From NCBI GenBank assembly GCA_039666455.1, contig JAVSLW010000035.1:1-64000 (forward strand): a stretch of 64,000 nt of DNA, written 5' to 3'. The notes under the pieces were generated by a model that saw nothing but the letters and a program-made list of their open reading frames with translations, was not told the origin of the DNA and did no database searches. Position numbers and translations under genes: made by a program. Position 1 is the stretch's first letter. Every line of letters begins with the position of its first letter. Below are positions 18,604 to 27,517 of this stretch, piece after piece. This DNA comes from Methanobacterium sp. (lineage in GTDB: Archaea; Methanobacteriota; Methanobacteria; Methanobacteriales; Methanobacteriaceae).

Positions 18604-19377
18604 ATGAATGGCTTAAAAGGGAAAAAAATTGTGATTACAAGACCTGCAGAGAGAGCTAAAGATTCGGTTGAAATGGTTAAATCTTACGGTGCAATTCCAG
18701 TTGTAACACCCACAATTGAGCTTAAAGATTCAAAGCCAGAAGAAATGATAAAGTTTTGTAATATTTTAGGTGAACTTGACTGGCTTGTATTTACATCTCC
18801 AAAAGCCATAGAATCTTTTTTTAAATACTGTAGTCTAAAAAATGCTCCTGATTTAAAAATTGCTGTTATAGGTCCAAAAACAGGTGAAATACTGGATAAA
18901 TACGGTGTTAAAGCAGATTTAATTCCTGATAATTACACTGCAGAAGGCCTGCTTGAAGCATTTGAACAATTTGATGTTACAGGAATGAAAATAGGGCTTC
19001 CAAGGACTATGGTAGCAAGATACACCCTTCCCCACGGACTTGAAAAAAGAGGTGCAGAAGTCATACTTGCCGATGCCTATAAATCAGAAATGCCTGATGA
19101 TAAATCAAAGATTTACGAGCTGATTGATGATATATTAAAAAGAAAGGTCGATGTTATAATGTTTACAAGCCCTTTAACCGTTAAAAACCTCATTAAAACT
19201 GCAAAAGATGCAGGTTATGATGAAATTATAGATATATTACAGAAAAGAGAAGTTATAGTTGCTGCAATTGGCCCTATAACTAAAAAAGTCCTGGATGCCT
19301 ACGAAATTGACCCAGTAATGCCTGAAGTTTACACCTTCAAAAAAATGCTGGATAAACTTGAAGAAGTAATAAATTGA
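18604..19377 (+). CDS. hemD: Uroporphyrinogen-III synthase
   Basis: A 257-residue HemD-fold protein with KKIVITRPAERA at the N-terminus, WLVFTSPKAIESFF near residue 60 and VIMFTSPLTVKNLI near residue 180, the two lobes of the enzyme. It cyclises hydroxymethylbilane to uroporphyrinogen III, the substrate of the preceding cobA product. HemD sequences are very divergent, but position and motifs agree. Confidence 0.93.
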   Translation: MNGLKGKKIVITRPAERAKDSVEMVKSYGAIPVVTPTIELKDSKPEEMIKFCNILGELDWLVFTSPKAIESFFKYCSLKNAPDLKIAVIGPKTGEILDKYGVKADLIPDNYTAEGLLEAFEQFDVTGMKIGLPRTMVARYTLPHGLEKRGAEVILADAYKSEMPDDKSKIYELIDDILKRKVDVIMFTSPLTVKNLIKTAKDAGYDEIIDILQKREVIVAAIGPITKKVLDAYEIDPVMPEVYTFKKMLDKLEEVIN

Positions 19378-19387
19378 GTGGTTCAGT

Positions 19388-19666
19388 ATGAGAACAATTA
19401 TATGGCCTGTTTACATTGATTCTAAAAAAACAAAAAAGGAAGGAAGACGTATTTCTAAAGAAAATGCTGTTCCTTCCCCCAAACTCAGAGAAATATCTAA
19501 TGCTTGCAGAAAGTTGGATCTAAATCCTGAGGTTGAAAACAACAAATCTTATTCCAGATCATGGTGGGAATCTTCAGGCAGAGTTTCTGCAGATAAAAAC
19601 ATTCCAAAAAGGGAACTTCTTCTTAAAATAAGCAATATGATTAAAGGTTCACGATCAAAGTCTTGA
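19388..19666 (+). CDS. srp19: Signal recognition particle 19 kDa protein
   Basis: A 92-residue basic protein of the SRP19 family. It shows IIWPVYIDSKKTKKEGRRIS at the N-terminus and YSRSWWESSGRVSA in the middle, which contact 7S RNA helices 6 and 8. SRP19 binds 7S RNA and allows SRP54 to assemble. It is the last gene of the purC-to-srp19 run. No 7S RNA gene is seen nearby. Confidence 0.95.
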   Translation: MRTIIWPVYIDSKKTKKEGRRISKENAVPSPKLREISNACRKLDLNPEVENNKSYSRSWWESSGRVSADKNIPKRELLLKISNMIKGSRSKS

Positions 19667-19779
19667 TTTGAGATGTTCATAACTAATTTATTTAATTTGT
19701 AAGTAGATTCTCACATAAAAAAGTGGTTTTATGTCAGATTATAAAGAGATAAAATTTTAAATTTCATGGGAGTTAGTAA

Positions 19780-21255
19780 ATGGAAAACCAAGCAATATTT
19801 ATGAGGAAAGCCCCAAAACATGAAATGTTTGGGGCCCTCGAAAATCAAAGATTTTCGAATGCATCAAAAACAAAGTTTTTGAAAGCATTCCAAAAAGCCC
19901 ATGAGATGGTCAGGAGTGCCGAGGATATTAAAATATACAGCCATATTGACTGCGATGGAATAGCTGCCGGTTCTATACTTTCATCCATGCTTGATAAACT
20001 GGAAAAGTATCACGAAGTAGAGTTCATAACACTGGATAAAATTGATAGTATTGAAATTGAAAGCGAACTTACAATATTTTCTGATCTTGGATCTGGCCAG
20101 AACGTGGATAAGTTAGGTAATCCCACGTCAAAGATACTGATTTTAGATCACCACCCTCCTATAAGGCCAATGGTTTATGATAAGCATGTTTTTAACAAAT
20201 TTTTAGAATTAAACCCCTACTATTATGGGTTAGATGGTTCGTATGAAGTTTCAGGTGGGGGGATGTCATATCTACTTGCAAGAACTTTTGGTTTTTATGA
20301 TTTAAGCTGGTTTGGAGTTTTAAGTGCTGTTGGAGACATGCAAAACAGCTTAACTGGAAAACTACTTGGTTTAAATCGGAATATACTTAATGACGCAATA
20401 GAAAACAGACTTATATCATCTGCAAACGATCTTTCCATTTATGGAAGGCAAACCCGCCCTATATTTATTGCTCTTTCATATTTTGGAGATGTTAACCTTC
20501 CAATTACAGGTAACAGAAATGAATGTATTGAAATGTTAAAGAGTCTGGATATCAAGATAAAAGATGGTAAAAAGGCCCGTACTTTATCTGATTTACGGGA
20601 AGAAGAGAAAAGTAAAATATTTTCAGAGCTTGTAAAGATGTTAAGCCGTGAAGTACCTCAAAAATACATAAAACACCTTCCTAAACTTATTGCTGGAGAA
20701 TATTATGAGTTTTTAGATGAAGAAAAATACACCCCACTTAGGGATGCCAGCGAATTTTCTACTGCAGTTAACGCCTGTAGCCGCCATAATAATCCAGATA
20801 TTGCATTTAAAGTACTTAAAGGAGATAGAAAACTCGCTTTAGATGAAATGGAATATCTAACCAGGGAGCATAGAATATATCTTGCCAGAAAGATGGATTG
20901 GATGCGAGAAGAAGATAGAATCGTGCAACTTAAAAACATTCAATATTTTGAAGGTAGTGAAATAAAAAGCGAGGTAATAGGAACAGTTGCAGGTATGAGT
21001 CTAAGTTATGGTGACTGGAGAAAACCAATAATTGGTTTTACACCGATAGATAATAATCGAATAAAAGTCTCTCTCAGGTGTTCACGCCTTTTAGCCTATG
21101 ATGGCATACATTTTGGCAACATAATCCGAAAAATAGCAGTGGAATTAGGTGGAAATGGGGGAGGGCATTCAGTTGCCTGCGGTGCTTATATTAAGAGTGA
21201 TAAAATAGATAAATTCCTTAAACTATTTGATGAATACTTGAATAGGAAATTATAA
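19780..21255 (+). CDS. DHH-family phosphoesterase, RecJ-like
   Basis: A 491-residue DHH/DHHA1 phosphoesterase related to archaeal RecJ-type nucleases. Motifs are SHIDCDGIAAGSIL near residue 56, ILDHHPP near 125 and the DHHA1 glycine motif NGGGHSVACGAY near 468. RecJ/GAN proteins degrade single-stranded nucleic acid and bind the replicative helicase; the precise role is not shown here. Residues about 10-36 are encoded by three palindromes and look inserted, in frame, before the conserved FLKAFQKAHEMV helix. An ATG at 19906 is possible but would cut that helix. Confidence 0.85.
   Translation: MENQAIFMRKAPKHEMFGALENQRFSNASKTKFLKAFQKAHEMVRSAEDIKIYSHIDCDGIAAGSILSSMLDKLEKYHEVEFITLDKIDSIEIESELTIFSDLGSGQNVDKLGNPTSKILILDHHPPIRPMVYDKHVFNKFLELNPYYYGLDGSYEVSGGGMSYLLARTFGFYDLSWFGVLSAVGDMQNSLTGKLLGLNRNILNDAIENRLISSANDLSIYGRQTRPIFIALSYFGDVNLPITGNRNECIEMLKSLDIKIKDGKKARTLSDLREEEKSKIFSELVKMLSREVPQKYIKHLPKLIAGEYYEFLDEEKYTPLRDASEFSTAVNACSRHNNPDIAFKVLKGDRKLALDEMEYLTREHRIYLARKMDWMREEDRIVQLKNIQYFEGSEIKSEVIGTVAGMSLSYGDWRKPIIGFTPIDNNRIKVSLRCSRLLAYDGIHFGNIIRKIAVELGGNGGGHSVACGAYIKSDKIDKFLKLFDEYLNRKL
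19811..19882. repeat. Three palindromes inserted in frame in the DHH gene
   Basis: Units lie at 19811-19834 (CCCCAAAACAT-GAA-ATGTTTGGGG, with one bulge), 19838-19858 (TCGAAAATC-AAA-GATTTTCGA) and 19864-19882 (TCAAAAAC-AAA-GTTTTTGA). All have a 3-nt loop, like the array at 9367-9688. They keep the reading frame open and add about 25 residues to the protein N-terminus. Confidence 0.85.
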
Positions 21256-21633
21256 ATTATTTATAGCTCATAGAACTTGAGGAACATGACTAATTTTGAC
21301 CAGTCTTTTTCCATTTAAAATTCTTTGTGTGCTTTGCATATTTGAATATCAAAGTTTGGTTTCATCTTTCCAGGTAAATTATTTGTGTGGGTCATGGGAT
21401 CTGAAGTTAGTTCGTTATAGGTAAATATAACGAACTAAAAATCCGAAAAATCACAGATTTACAAAATACTATTAATATTATAGAATTGTTTTTTATTAAT
21501 TAAAAAGTGGGTGAATTTAAACCGTTCCATATATACTTAACATTTATTTATCCTTAATTATTCAAAATTAGTTCCAGCATAAAATGAAAAAATTATTAAT
21601 AAATTAAAGAAATATAGAATTGGAGGGTAATTC
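21256..21633. other. Intergenic region with a 12-bp palindrome
   Basis: No gene is visible in these 378 bases. It holds a perfect inverted repeat, TTAGTTCGTTAT at 21407-21418 and its complement at 21427-21438, with an 8-nt loop. The end is AT-rich and holds the promoter and GGAGGG ribosome binding site of the hydrolase gene at 21634. Confidence 0.6.
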
Positions 21634-22593
21634 ATGCAGCCTAAATATTTCACCTTAAAAAATTTTAAATTTGAATCTCAATTTATTTTACCTGAATTAA
21701 AAATAGAATATTACTCCTTTGGAAAAAAAGAAATAGATAGGTCAGGAAATTTAACCAATGGTATTATTTATCTACACGGCTGGTCTGGAAATTACAGCTC
21801 AATTAAACGTATTAAAGATATTGTAGGTGCTGGAAAGCCCATTGACACAGAAAAGTATTATATAATCTGTCCAACTGCTTTAGGTTCACCTGAAACATCA
21901 TGTCCTTCTAATTCAGGATTAGGCCATTATTTTCCAGAGTATACAATTAAAGATATGGTAAATGTTGTTTATTCGTTTCTTAAAGAATGTTTTAATATTT
22001 ATCACCTTAAAGGTGTGATTGGAACTTCTATGGGTGGATTTCAGGCTATTGAATGGGCAGTTAGTTACCCTGATTTTATGGATTTTGTTATACTTATCAC
22101 AACCAGTCATGATGTGAAAGGAAAAAATTTTGCAGTTTTTAATTTAATGAATACATTTATAAGAAATGATCCTGATTATAATGATGGTAAATATGAAAGG
22201 AATCCGGAAGTTGGATGTCAAAACGCTTCTATGTTGCTTTATCTTTTCGGATTTTCCAATACTTACTATAAAAACAGTTCCGGTGAAGAAATAGTTGAAT
22301 CAATCAATGAAATGAAAAAAGAAGGCAGTCGAATGGATGCTAATGATATTGTATGGCGTAATAAAGCTGCTATTTCTCATGATGCCACTTCAAGGATCTC
22401 CAGTATCAAAGCAAAAGTATTGATTATTGGTATAAACCAGGATCAGTATTTTCCACCAGAAACTGATGTAATACCTCTTTCAAAAATGATTAAAGGGTCT
22501 AAACTCTTTTTGTATGATTCTATACTGGGACATCTTGGAACCAGTGAAATAAAAAAGGCAGAAAGTATTATTCAAGAGTTTTTAAGTGAATAA
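21634..22593 (+). CDS. Alpha/beta hydrolase of the homoserine acetyltransferase family
   Basis: A 319-residue alpha/beta-hydrolase with the MetX-type layout. YLHGWSGNYSS near residue 48 resembles the oxyanion region, GTSMGGFQAIEW near residue 131 carries the nucleophilic serine, and IIGINQDQYFPP and LGHLGTSE supply the aspartate and histidine. It is shorter than true homoserine O-acetyltransferases (about 370 residues). Many methanogen relatives are annotated as such, but the acyl acceptor is uncertain. GGAGGG precedes the ATG. Confidence 0.8.
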   Translation: MQPKYFTLKNFKFESQFILPELKIEYYSFGKKEIDRSGNLTNGIIYLHGWSGNYSSIKRIKDIVGAGKPIDTEKYYIICPTALGSPETSCPSNSGLGHYFPEYTIKDMVNVVYSFLKECFNIYHLKGVIGTSMGGFQAIEWAVSYPDFMDFVILITTSHDVKGKNFAVFNLMNTFIRNDPDYNDGKYERNPEVGCQNASMLLYLFGFSNTYYKNSSGEEIVESINEMKKEGSRMDANDIVWRNKAAISHDATSRISSIKAKVLIIGINQDQYFPPETDVIPLSKMIKGSKLFLYDSILGHLGTSEIKKAESIIQEFLSE

Positions 22594-22650
22594 ATGCTAA
22601 TTTATTTCAAAAATCATAACAGATAACATTAAAAATAGGAGCAAAATTGT

Positions 22651-22926
22651 ATGAAAGTTAAGGTTATGGACTATGGACTCCTGGAAAATTCAAAATATTT
22701 TGTAACTTACCGTGTCTTTGATATTGATAAAAAAACATTGAATAAATTAAAGGATCGTGTTAAAGATGAAGTGGATGTTAAATCTGGAGAACTGCTTTTA
22801 ACGGTTTATTTTGATGAAGGTTATTTTCCCTTTGGCAGCGATGAATATAGATTCCGCAGGCAGGATTTTATAGCAAGGGAAGAAATAGAAATGATGGCTT
22901 ATTTACTGAGTATTTTAGAGGATTAA
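22651..22926 (+). CDS. Conserved hypothetical protein
   Basis: A 91-residue acidic protein with predicted mixed alpha/beta structure and a charged C-terminal helix. Basic residues are concentrated in EYRFRRQDFIA. AGGAGC precedes the ATG at close spacing. I do not recognise the family. It lies alone between the hydrolase gene and the convergent fprA. Confidence 0.6.
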   Translation: MKVKVMDYGLLENSKYFVTYRVFDIDKKTLNKLKDRVKDEVDVKSGELLLTVYFDEGYFPFGSDEYRFRRQDFIAREEIEMMAYLLSILED

Positions 22927-22946
22927 AATTTAAAAGAGAAATGAAG

Positions 22947-24167
22947 TTACATTTCTTTAATTTTAACTGCTATTTTTTTACCCAGTTCATATAAATCTTC
23001 CATTTCTTCTTTTTTAGGCACGTATATTAGTTCTCTTGTGTCAAAAACTTCAAAACCGCAGTTTTCAAGGTCAGTGGCTATTTTTTTTACAGCTCCACCA
23101 GCCCATCCCATGGAACCAAAAGAAACTGCTAATTTTTTAAATCCAGTTCTATCAAATCTTAATCCATCTAAATAATATATTAAATCACCCATACTTGGAA
23201 ATGGTTTGTTGAATATTGTTGGAATTCCAAATAACACTGCTTTACTGTCCAGTATATCCTTAATTATTTCGCTTCGCTCGTCTTCGTGAAGTAAATACAT
23301 TGCAACATCTACTTCTTCACTGATAACCCCTTCTGCAAGTGCATGTGCCATCTTTTGTGTGGATCCGTGCATTGTATCATATACTATTGTTATTTTGTTT
23401 TTGCACTTACCTGTAGCCCAGTCACTGTAAGCACCTATGATTTTCATGGGGTCTGTCCAGATCTGGCCATGAGACGGGGCTATCATCTTGATCTGCTCCA
23501 GAAGGCCCAGGTCAGTGACTTCTTTAAACTTTTTAAGCACTAATGGGGATAGAGGGGTTAACAGGTTTGCATAGAACTTCTTAGAAGCATCCATAAGCAC
23601 ATATTCTGGTATTTCATGGTCATATCGCTGCGGGAAACATATATGCTGTCCAAATGCATCGTTAGAAAATAGTATTCCATCTTCTAAAAGTAGTGTAAAC
23701 ATACTGTCTGGCCAGTGCAGTAACGGAGATTCCAGGAAGGCTAATGTTTTATCTCCAATATCAAGTGTATCACCAGTTTTTACCACGTTAAAATTAATTT
23801 TTTCAAAAGAATAATGATTTTTTAAACCTTCAAATCCTTTTTGTGTGCAGTAAATGGAAGCATCAGGGAATTTTTCTGCTATTTCTATTAGCGCACCACT
23901 ATGATCCTTTTCTATATGGTTTTGAATAACAGCATCTATTTTAAGATCTTTTCCTTCTTTAATAAAAGCATCTTTGATTCTCCCCCATAATTGAGAAGAA
24001 GTTCCAGGATATGTGTTGTCAATTAAAGCGGTTTTGTCTCTACCAAATACAAGATATGCATTATAAGTTGTTCCAGAGAGAGTATAACCATGGTAAGTTC
24101 TAATATCCCAGTCTAAAACTCCTACCCAGTATACTCCATCCTTAATTTTTACAGATTCTGCTTTCAT
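22947..24167 (-). CDS. fprA: F420H2 oxidase / A-type flavoprotein FprA
   Basis: A 406-residue flavodiiron protein. The N-terminal metallo-beta-lactamase domain (to about residue 250) carries the diiron motif HIEKDHSG near residue 85, LLHWPDSM near 152 and a histidine in IAPSHGQIW near 230. A C-terminal flavodoxin domain begins ITIVYDTMHGSTQKMA. In Methanobacteriales FprA reduces O2 to water with reduced F420, protecting against oxygen. GGGGGGATT precedes the ATG, and a TATA box lies about 65 bases upstream. Confidence 0.96.
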   Translation of the reverse strand: MKAESVKIKDGVYWVGVLDWDIRTYHGYTLSGTTYNAYLVFGRDKTALIDNTYPGTSSQLWGRIKDAFIKEGKDLKIDAVIQNHIEKDHSGALIEIAEKFPDASIYCTQKGFEGLKNHYSFEKINFNVVKTGDTLDIGDKTLAFLESPLLHWPDSMFTLLLEDGILFSNDAFGQHICFPQRYDHEIPEYVLMDASKKFYANLLTPLSPLVLKKFKEVTDLGLLEQIKMIAPSHGQIWTDPMKIIGAYSDWATGKCKNKITIVYDTMHGSTQKMAHALAEGVISEEVDVAMYLLHEDERSEIIKDILDSKAVLFGIPTIFNKPFPSMGDLIYYLDGLRFDRTGFKKLAVSFGSMGWAGGAVKKIATDLENCGFEVFDTRELIYVPKKEEMEDLYELGKKIAVKIKEM

Positions 24168-24185
24168 ACTAATCCCCCCAAACTT

Positions 24186-24255
24186 TGTCTGGTTTTTTTT
24201 TTCAATGTGTACTATCTACACCTAATTTCATATAAATTTTTCTGTCTGGTTTTTT
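24186..24255 (-). promoter_or_regulatory. fprA promoter with flanking direct repeats
   Basis: Read on the minus strand, a TATA element (TTTATATGAA, about 24228-24237) lies upstream of fprA. Two copies of AAAAAACCAGACA (24243-24255 and 24186-24198 on the plus-strand coordinates) flank it, one at the BRE side and one near the ribosome binding site. They could be operator half-sites. The function is inferred only from position. Confidence 0.4.
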
Positions 24256-24352
24256 CCGAACTAATATCAATATTATTACTATGATCGGTAATAGTAAGAA
24301 AAATAATGGTAATAACTTTAATTACAGTGGTTTTAAATTTAGCTTTGAAAAT

Positions 24353-26035
24353 TTAAAGTCTTTCTGCATACTCGAGCCTGTTTATAATAATTTTAAATCT
24401 GGTCCCATTAATACTATCAAGTTCAATGGTCCCATCAAGCTGCTTTACAAGACCATTTACAAGTTGTAATCCTAAAGTTTCAGTATTGAAATCAAAACCT
24501 TCCGGAAGTCCAGTACCATTATCTGCAACAGTTAACGTGTATTGATTGTCATCAATGGAATGTAAATCTATGCTTATTTCTCCAGGTTTACCCTGAAAAG
24601 CATGTTTTAATGAGTTAGTAACGAGCTCATTAATTATTAAGCCTAATGGAATTGATGTATCCAGATCTATGAAAACATCTTCTACATTAATATTTAATTT
24701 AATGCTTCCAGGGTCTTCTGTGTAATAATGAAGTAGATAGGTCACTAAATTTCCTATGTATTCAGAAAAATTAATATTAACAAAGTTTGAAGATTGATAA
24801 AGCTGTTCATGGATAAATGCCATTGATTTAACTCTACTTAGACTATCTTTAAATATTTCAAGGTCATCTTTGTTTTTAATGTACCCTGATTGAAGGTTTA
24901 AAAGACTGCTAATTATTTGAAGGTTATTTTTAACCCTGTGATGGACTTCTCTTAGAAGCAATTCCTTTTCCTGCAGTGAATTCTTTATTTCATTTTTTGC
25001 ACTGACCATATCAGTGATATCGCTTCCAATGCAAACAATTCCAACTGTTTCATTATCTTCACTTTGAATTAATGAAATTGAAAAAAATACAGGGACTATA
25101 GTGCCGTCTTTTGCCTTTAAACATGTTTCTTTACTTTCTAAAAATTTTTTTCCCATTAATCCATTAAACATTGCTTTTTTTTCCTTTGTGCCTGGAAAGA
25201 TAATTTCTACAGGTTTACCAATTAATTCTGAATCATCATAGCCTAAAAGGTCCCTGGAAGCTTTATTAACATTTATTATCTTCTCTTCGCTATCAAGCAA
25301 AAACAAGAAATTTGACATTGTAGAAATTATTTTATCAGCAACAACTGTGGTGGTAAGTGCTGGAAATCTGTATTTCCAGATTCCGTAGCTTATAAGGACG
25401 ATCCCCAGGGACATCATGGTCATGGTCATTTCTGGAACTCTTAATGATACACCAGGCATAATAAAATCAGTTGAAAAACTTATTAAAAGAGGCATGTAAA
25501 GCCCTGCAAACATGTATTTTGCCTGCTTTCTTTTTAAACCCTGGGAATTTAAATAAAATGAAAAACACATTAGTCCTGCCAGAGCTACAGTAGAAACCGA
25601 CCACAGTGCCATAATGTTAAATAAGGTCATGTCTGCAGGAAGAGCGTAAGTCCATCCCCAATATTCTTTTAAAGCACCACCTATAAGTAGATTGGTACTT
25701 AATCCAAATGCAGAAATAATAATTGCTGGTAAATATATTAGAATGTAGATTAATTTGTTTTTTAAATACACTGACTTTGTAAATACCAGAGAAATATGCA
25801 GTAATAACGACGGTACCAAAGGCCATAAAGTGCTAATTTTAAGCCAGAAAAATGCTGTTTGAGCAGTTTCAACAAGTCTGTATTCAAATTCAATAAAAGC
25901 AAGGAATCCTGTAAATATACTTAAAAATGCGATTAAAATATTTAGCCGACTCCACGGGTTTTTATGGTAAATGAAGTTACCAAGAAAAAAGCATATTATA
26001 AATGCTGATAGTGATAATAATGCATAAATGTTCAT
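24353..26035 (-). CDS. Membrane sensor histidine kinase (7TM-PAS-HisKA_2)
   Basis: A 560-residue kinase. Seven hydrophobic segments fill residues 1 to about 215. A PAS domain (residues about 230-340, with GYDDSELIGKPVEIIFP) follows. The phospho-acceptor region reads LREVHHRVKNNLQIISSLL near residue 352, the HisKA_2 type. An HATPase domain has INELVTNSLKHAF and VADNGTGLPEGF near the end. It senses an unknown signal at the membrane. No response regulator is adjacent; the nearest is at 13479. Confidence 0.9.
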   Translation of the reverse strand: MNIYALLSLSAFIICFFLGNFIYHKNPWSRLNILIAFLSIFTGFLAFIEFEYRLVETAQTAFFWLKISTLWPLVPSLLLHISLVFTKSVYLKNKLIYILIYLPAIIISAFGLSTNLLIGGALKEYWGWTYALPADMTLFNIMALWSVSTVALAGLMCFSFYLNSQGLKRKQAKYMFAGLYMPLLISFSTDFIMPGVSLRVPEMTMTMMSLGIVLISYGIWKYRFPALTTTVVADKIISTMSNFLFLLDSEEKIINVNKASRDLLGYDDSELIGKPVEIIFPGTKEKKAMFNGLMGKKFLESKETCLKAKDGTIVPVFFSISLIQSEDNETVGIVCIGSDITDMVSAKNEIKNSLQEKELLLREVHHRVKNNLQIISSLLNLQSGYIKNKDDLEIFKDSLSRVKSMAFIHEQLYQSSNFVNINFSEYIGNLVTYLLHYYTEDPGSIKLNINVEDVFIDLDTSIPLGLIINELVTNSLKHAFQGKPGEISIDLHSIDDNQYTLTVADNGTGLPEGFDFNTETLGLQLVNGLVKQLDGTIELDSINGTRFKIIINRLEYAERL

Positions 26036-26473
26036 TGACCTACCTTTATTTTATTTATCTGCATTATAATTAAAGTAATTAACGTATTATTAAATTACCT
26101 AATATTATTTATTTATGTATTTAATCACTTATTTTTAATTATAATTACATATAACCAGTTAATATGGAGTATTTTTATTAACAGTTTGGTTTCTTTCTAT
26201 ATTTATACTTTTAATTAAAAATAATAGTAGTATAAATTAATTAATAAGTATTGCTACTAATTTTTTTTATAAAACCCATTAATATGTACAATATGAGTAA
26301 ATAAAAATCATATAATATCTTAAAACTAATATAAAGTTTAATTATGTATTATTTTAATAAAAAAATCTACAATAGATGTCTTTTTTTAAACATCATCTAT
26401 AAAAAAAGATTAGAATTTTTAAAACATATATTGAATTATCTAAAAAATATTAAATAAAAAAGGAGGGTTAATA
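26036..26473. other. AT-rich intergenic region
   Basis: About 440 bases of very AT-rich sequence lie between the divergent kinase and UbiA-family genes. I see no reading frame or clear repeat. It must hold two promoters. A weak inverted repeat, GATGTC with a T-run and CATC, lies near 26376-26398. Confidence 0.5.
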
Positions 26474-27364
26474 ATGAATATCAACCAGAATAAATGGAAC
26501 AAAAATATAGATATAAGTTCATTAAAAGATGAAATTACCTATGGCGGATATCTGGCAGCTTTATGCAGCCCATGTTTAATAATATCCACATCTATAATTT
26601 TAAATATCAAAATAGATTTACCCATGCTTTTAATAGCATATTTACTGCCCCTGATAGTTTACAGCTACGATTATTATAAAGATATCGACAAGGATATTAA
26701 AAATAATTCAAAAAGAGCTGTTTTTTTAAAAAAAAAAGCAGATAAATATCCATTTATCTTTGGCTTTTATATCCTGTCACTGGTTTCTCTTATGATCCTA
26801 TATTCCAATTACAGCCTGGTTGCATTTATAGCAGCCATAATAACTGGAGGAATATTATATAACAAGCTGCTTAAAAACCTCACAAAAAAGATCCCTGCAT
26901 TTAAAAATATATTTACAGCAATGAACTGGGCATTAGTAGGGGCGTTTTTCCCGCTTTTTTATTATTCCATGGATATCAATATGTCATTTATAATGGTCTT
27001 TCTGTTGATATTCATGAGATGCATGATAAATGTTATCTTTTTTGATTTGAAGGATATAGATAATGACAGAGCTGAGGGACTGAAAACACTCCCTGTAATT
27101 TTTGGAAAAAAATCCACAATTAAAATACTGCACATCATCAATATAATTGCTTTTGCCCCATTGATTATGGGATTATACTTTAGTATAATGGATTTCAGCG
27201 CTATTTTTTTACTAATATTCCTTTTTTACGGGTATTTCTATATTAGTAAAGCTAAAACAGCAAACAGCAATCAAATAGAAAAGGTATCTCATACGTTAGC
27301 AGATTCAGAATTTATATTATGGCCATTAATACTTTTAGGGGCTAAATTTTTGGTTCAGTTTTGA
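26474..27364 (+). CDS. UbiA-family prenyltransferase
   Basis: A 296-residue multi-pass membrane protein with about eight hydrophobic segments. Two aspartate-rich motifs define the UbiA superfamily: DYYKDIDKD near residue 66 and DLKDIDNDRAEG near 193. These bind the magnesium-prenyl-diphosphate. The acceptor is not known; archaeal members include geranylgeranylglyceryl phosphate geranylgeranyltransferase, but this one is not obviously that enzyme. AGGAGGGTTAAT precedes the ATG. Confidence 0.82.
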   Translation: MNINQNKWNKNIDISSLKDEITYGGYLAALCSPCLIISTSIILNIKIDLPMLLIAYLLPLIVYSYDYYKDIDKDIKNNSKRAVFLKKKADKYPFIFGFYILSLVSLMILYSNYSLVAFIAAIITGGILYNKLLKNLTKKIPAFKNIFTAMNWALVGAFFPLFYYSMDINMSFIMVFLLIFMRCMINVIFFDLKDIDNDRAEGLKTLPVIFGKKSTIKILHIINIIAFAPLIMGLYFSIMDFSAIFLLIFLFYGYFYISKAKTANSNQIEKVSHTLADSEFILWPLILLGAKFLVQF

Positions 27365-27517
27365 AATTTAAAAAATCATTTTTTACTTTGATTTTTTGCT
27401 GGCATGTCATCACCGGGAAAAAGCAGTTAATATGTGATAAAACAAATAAATTAATACGAATAACCAGAAGTTCCTGTTTTCCAGTTAGGGAAACTATTGA
27501 AACAATCGAGGGAAAAT

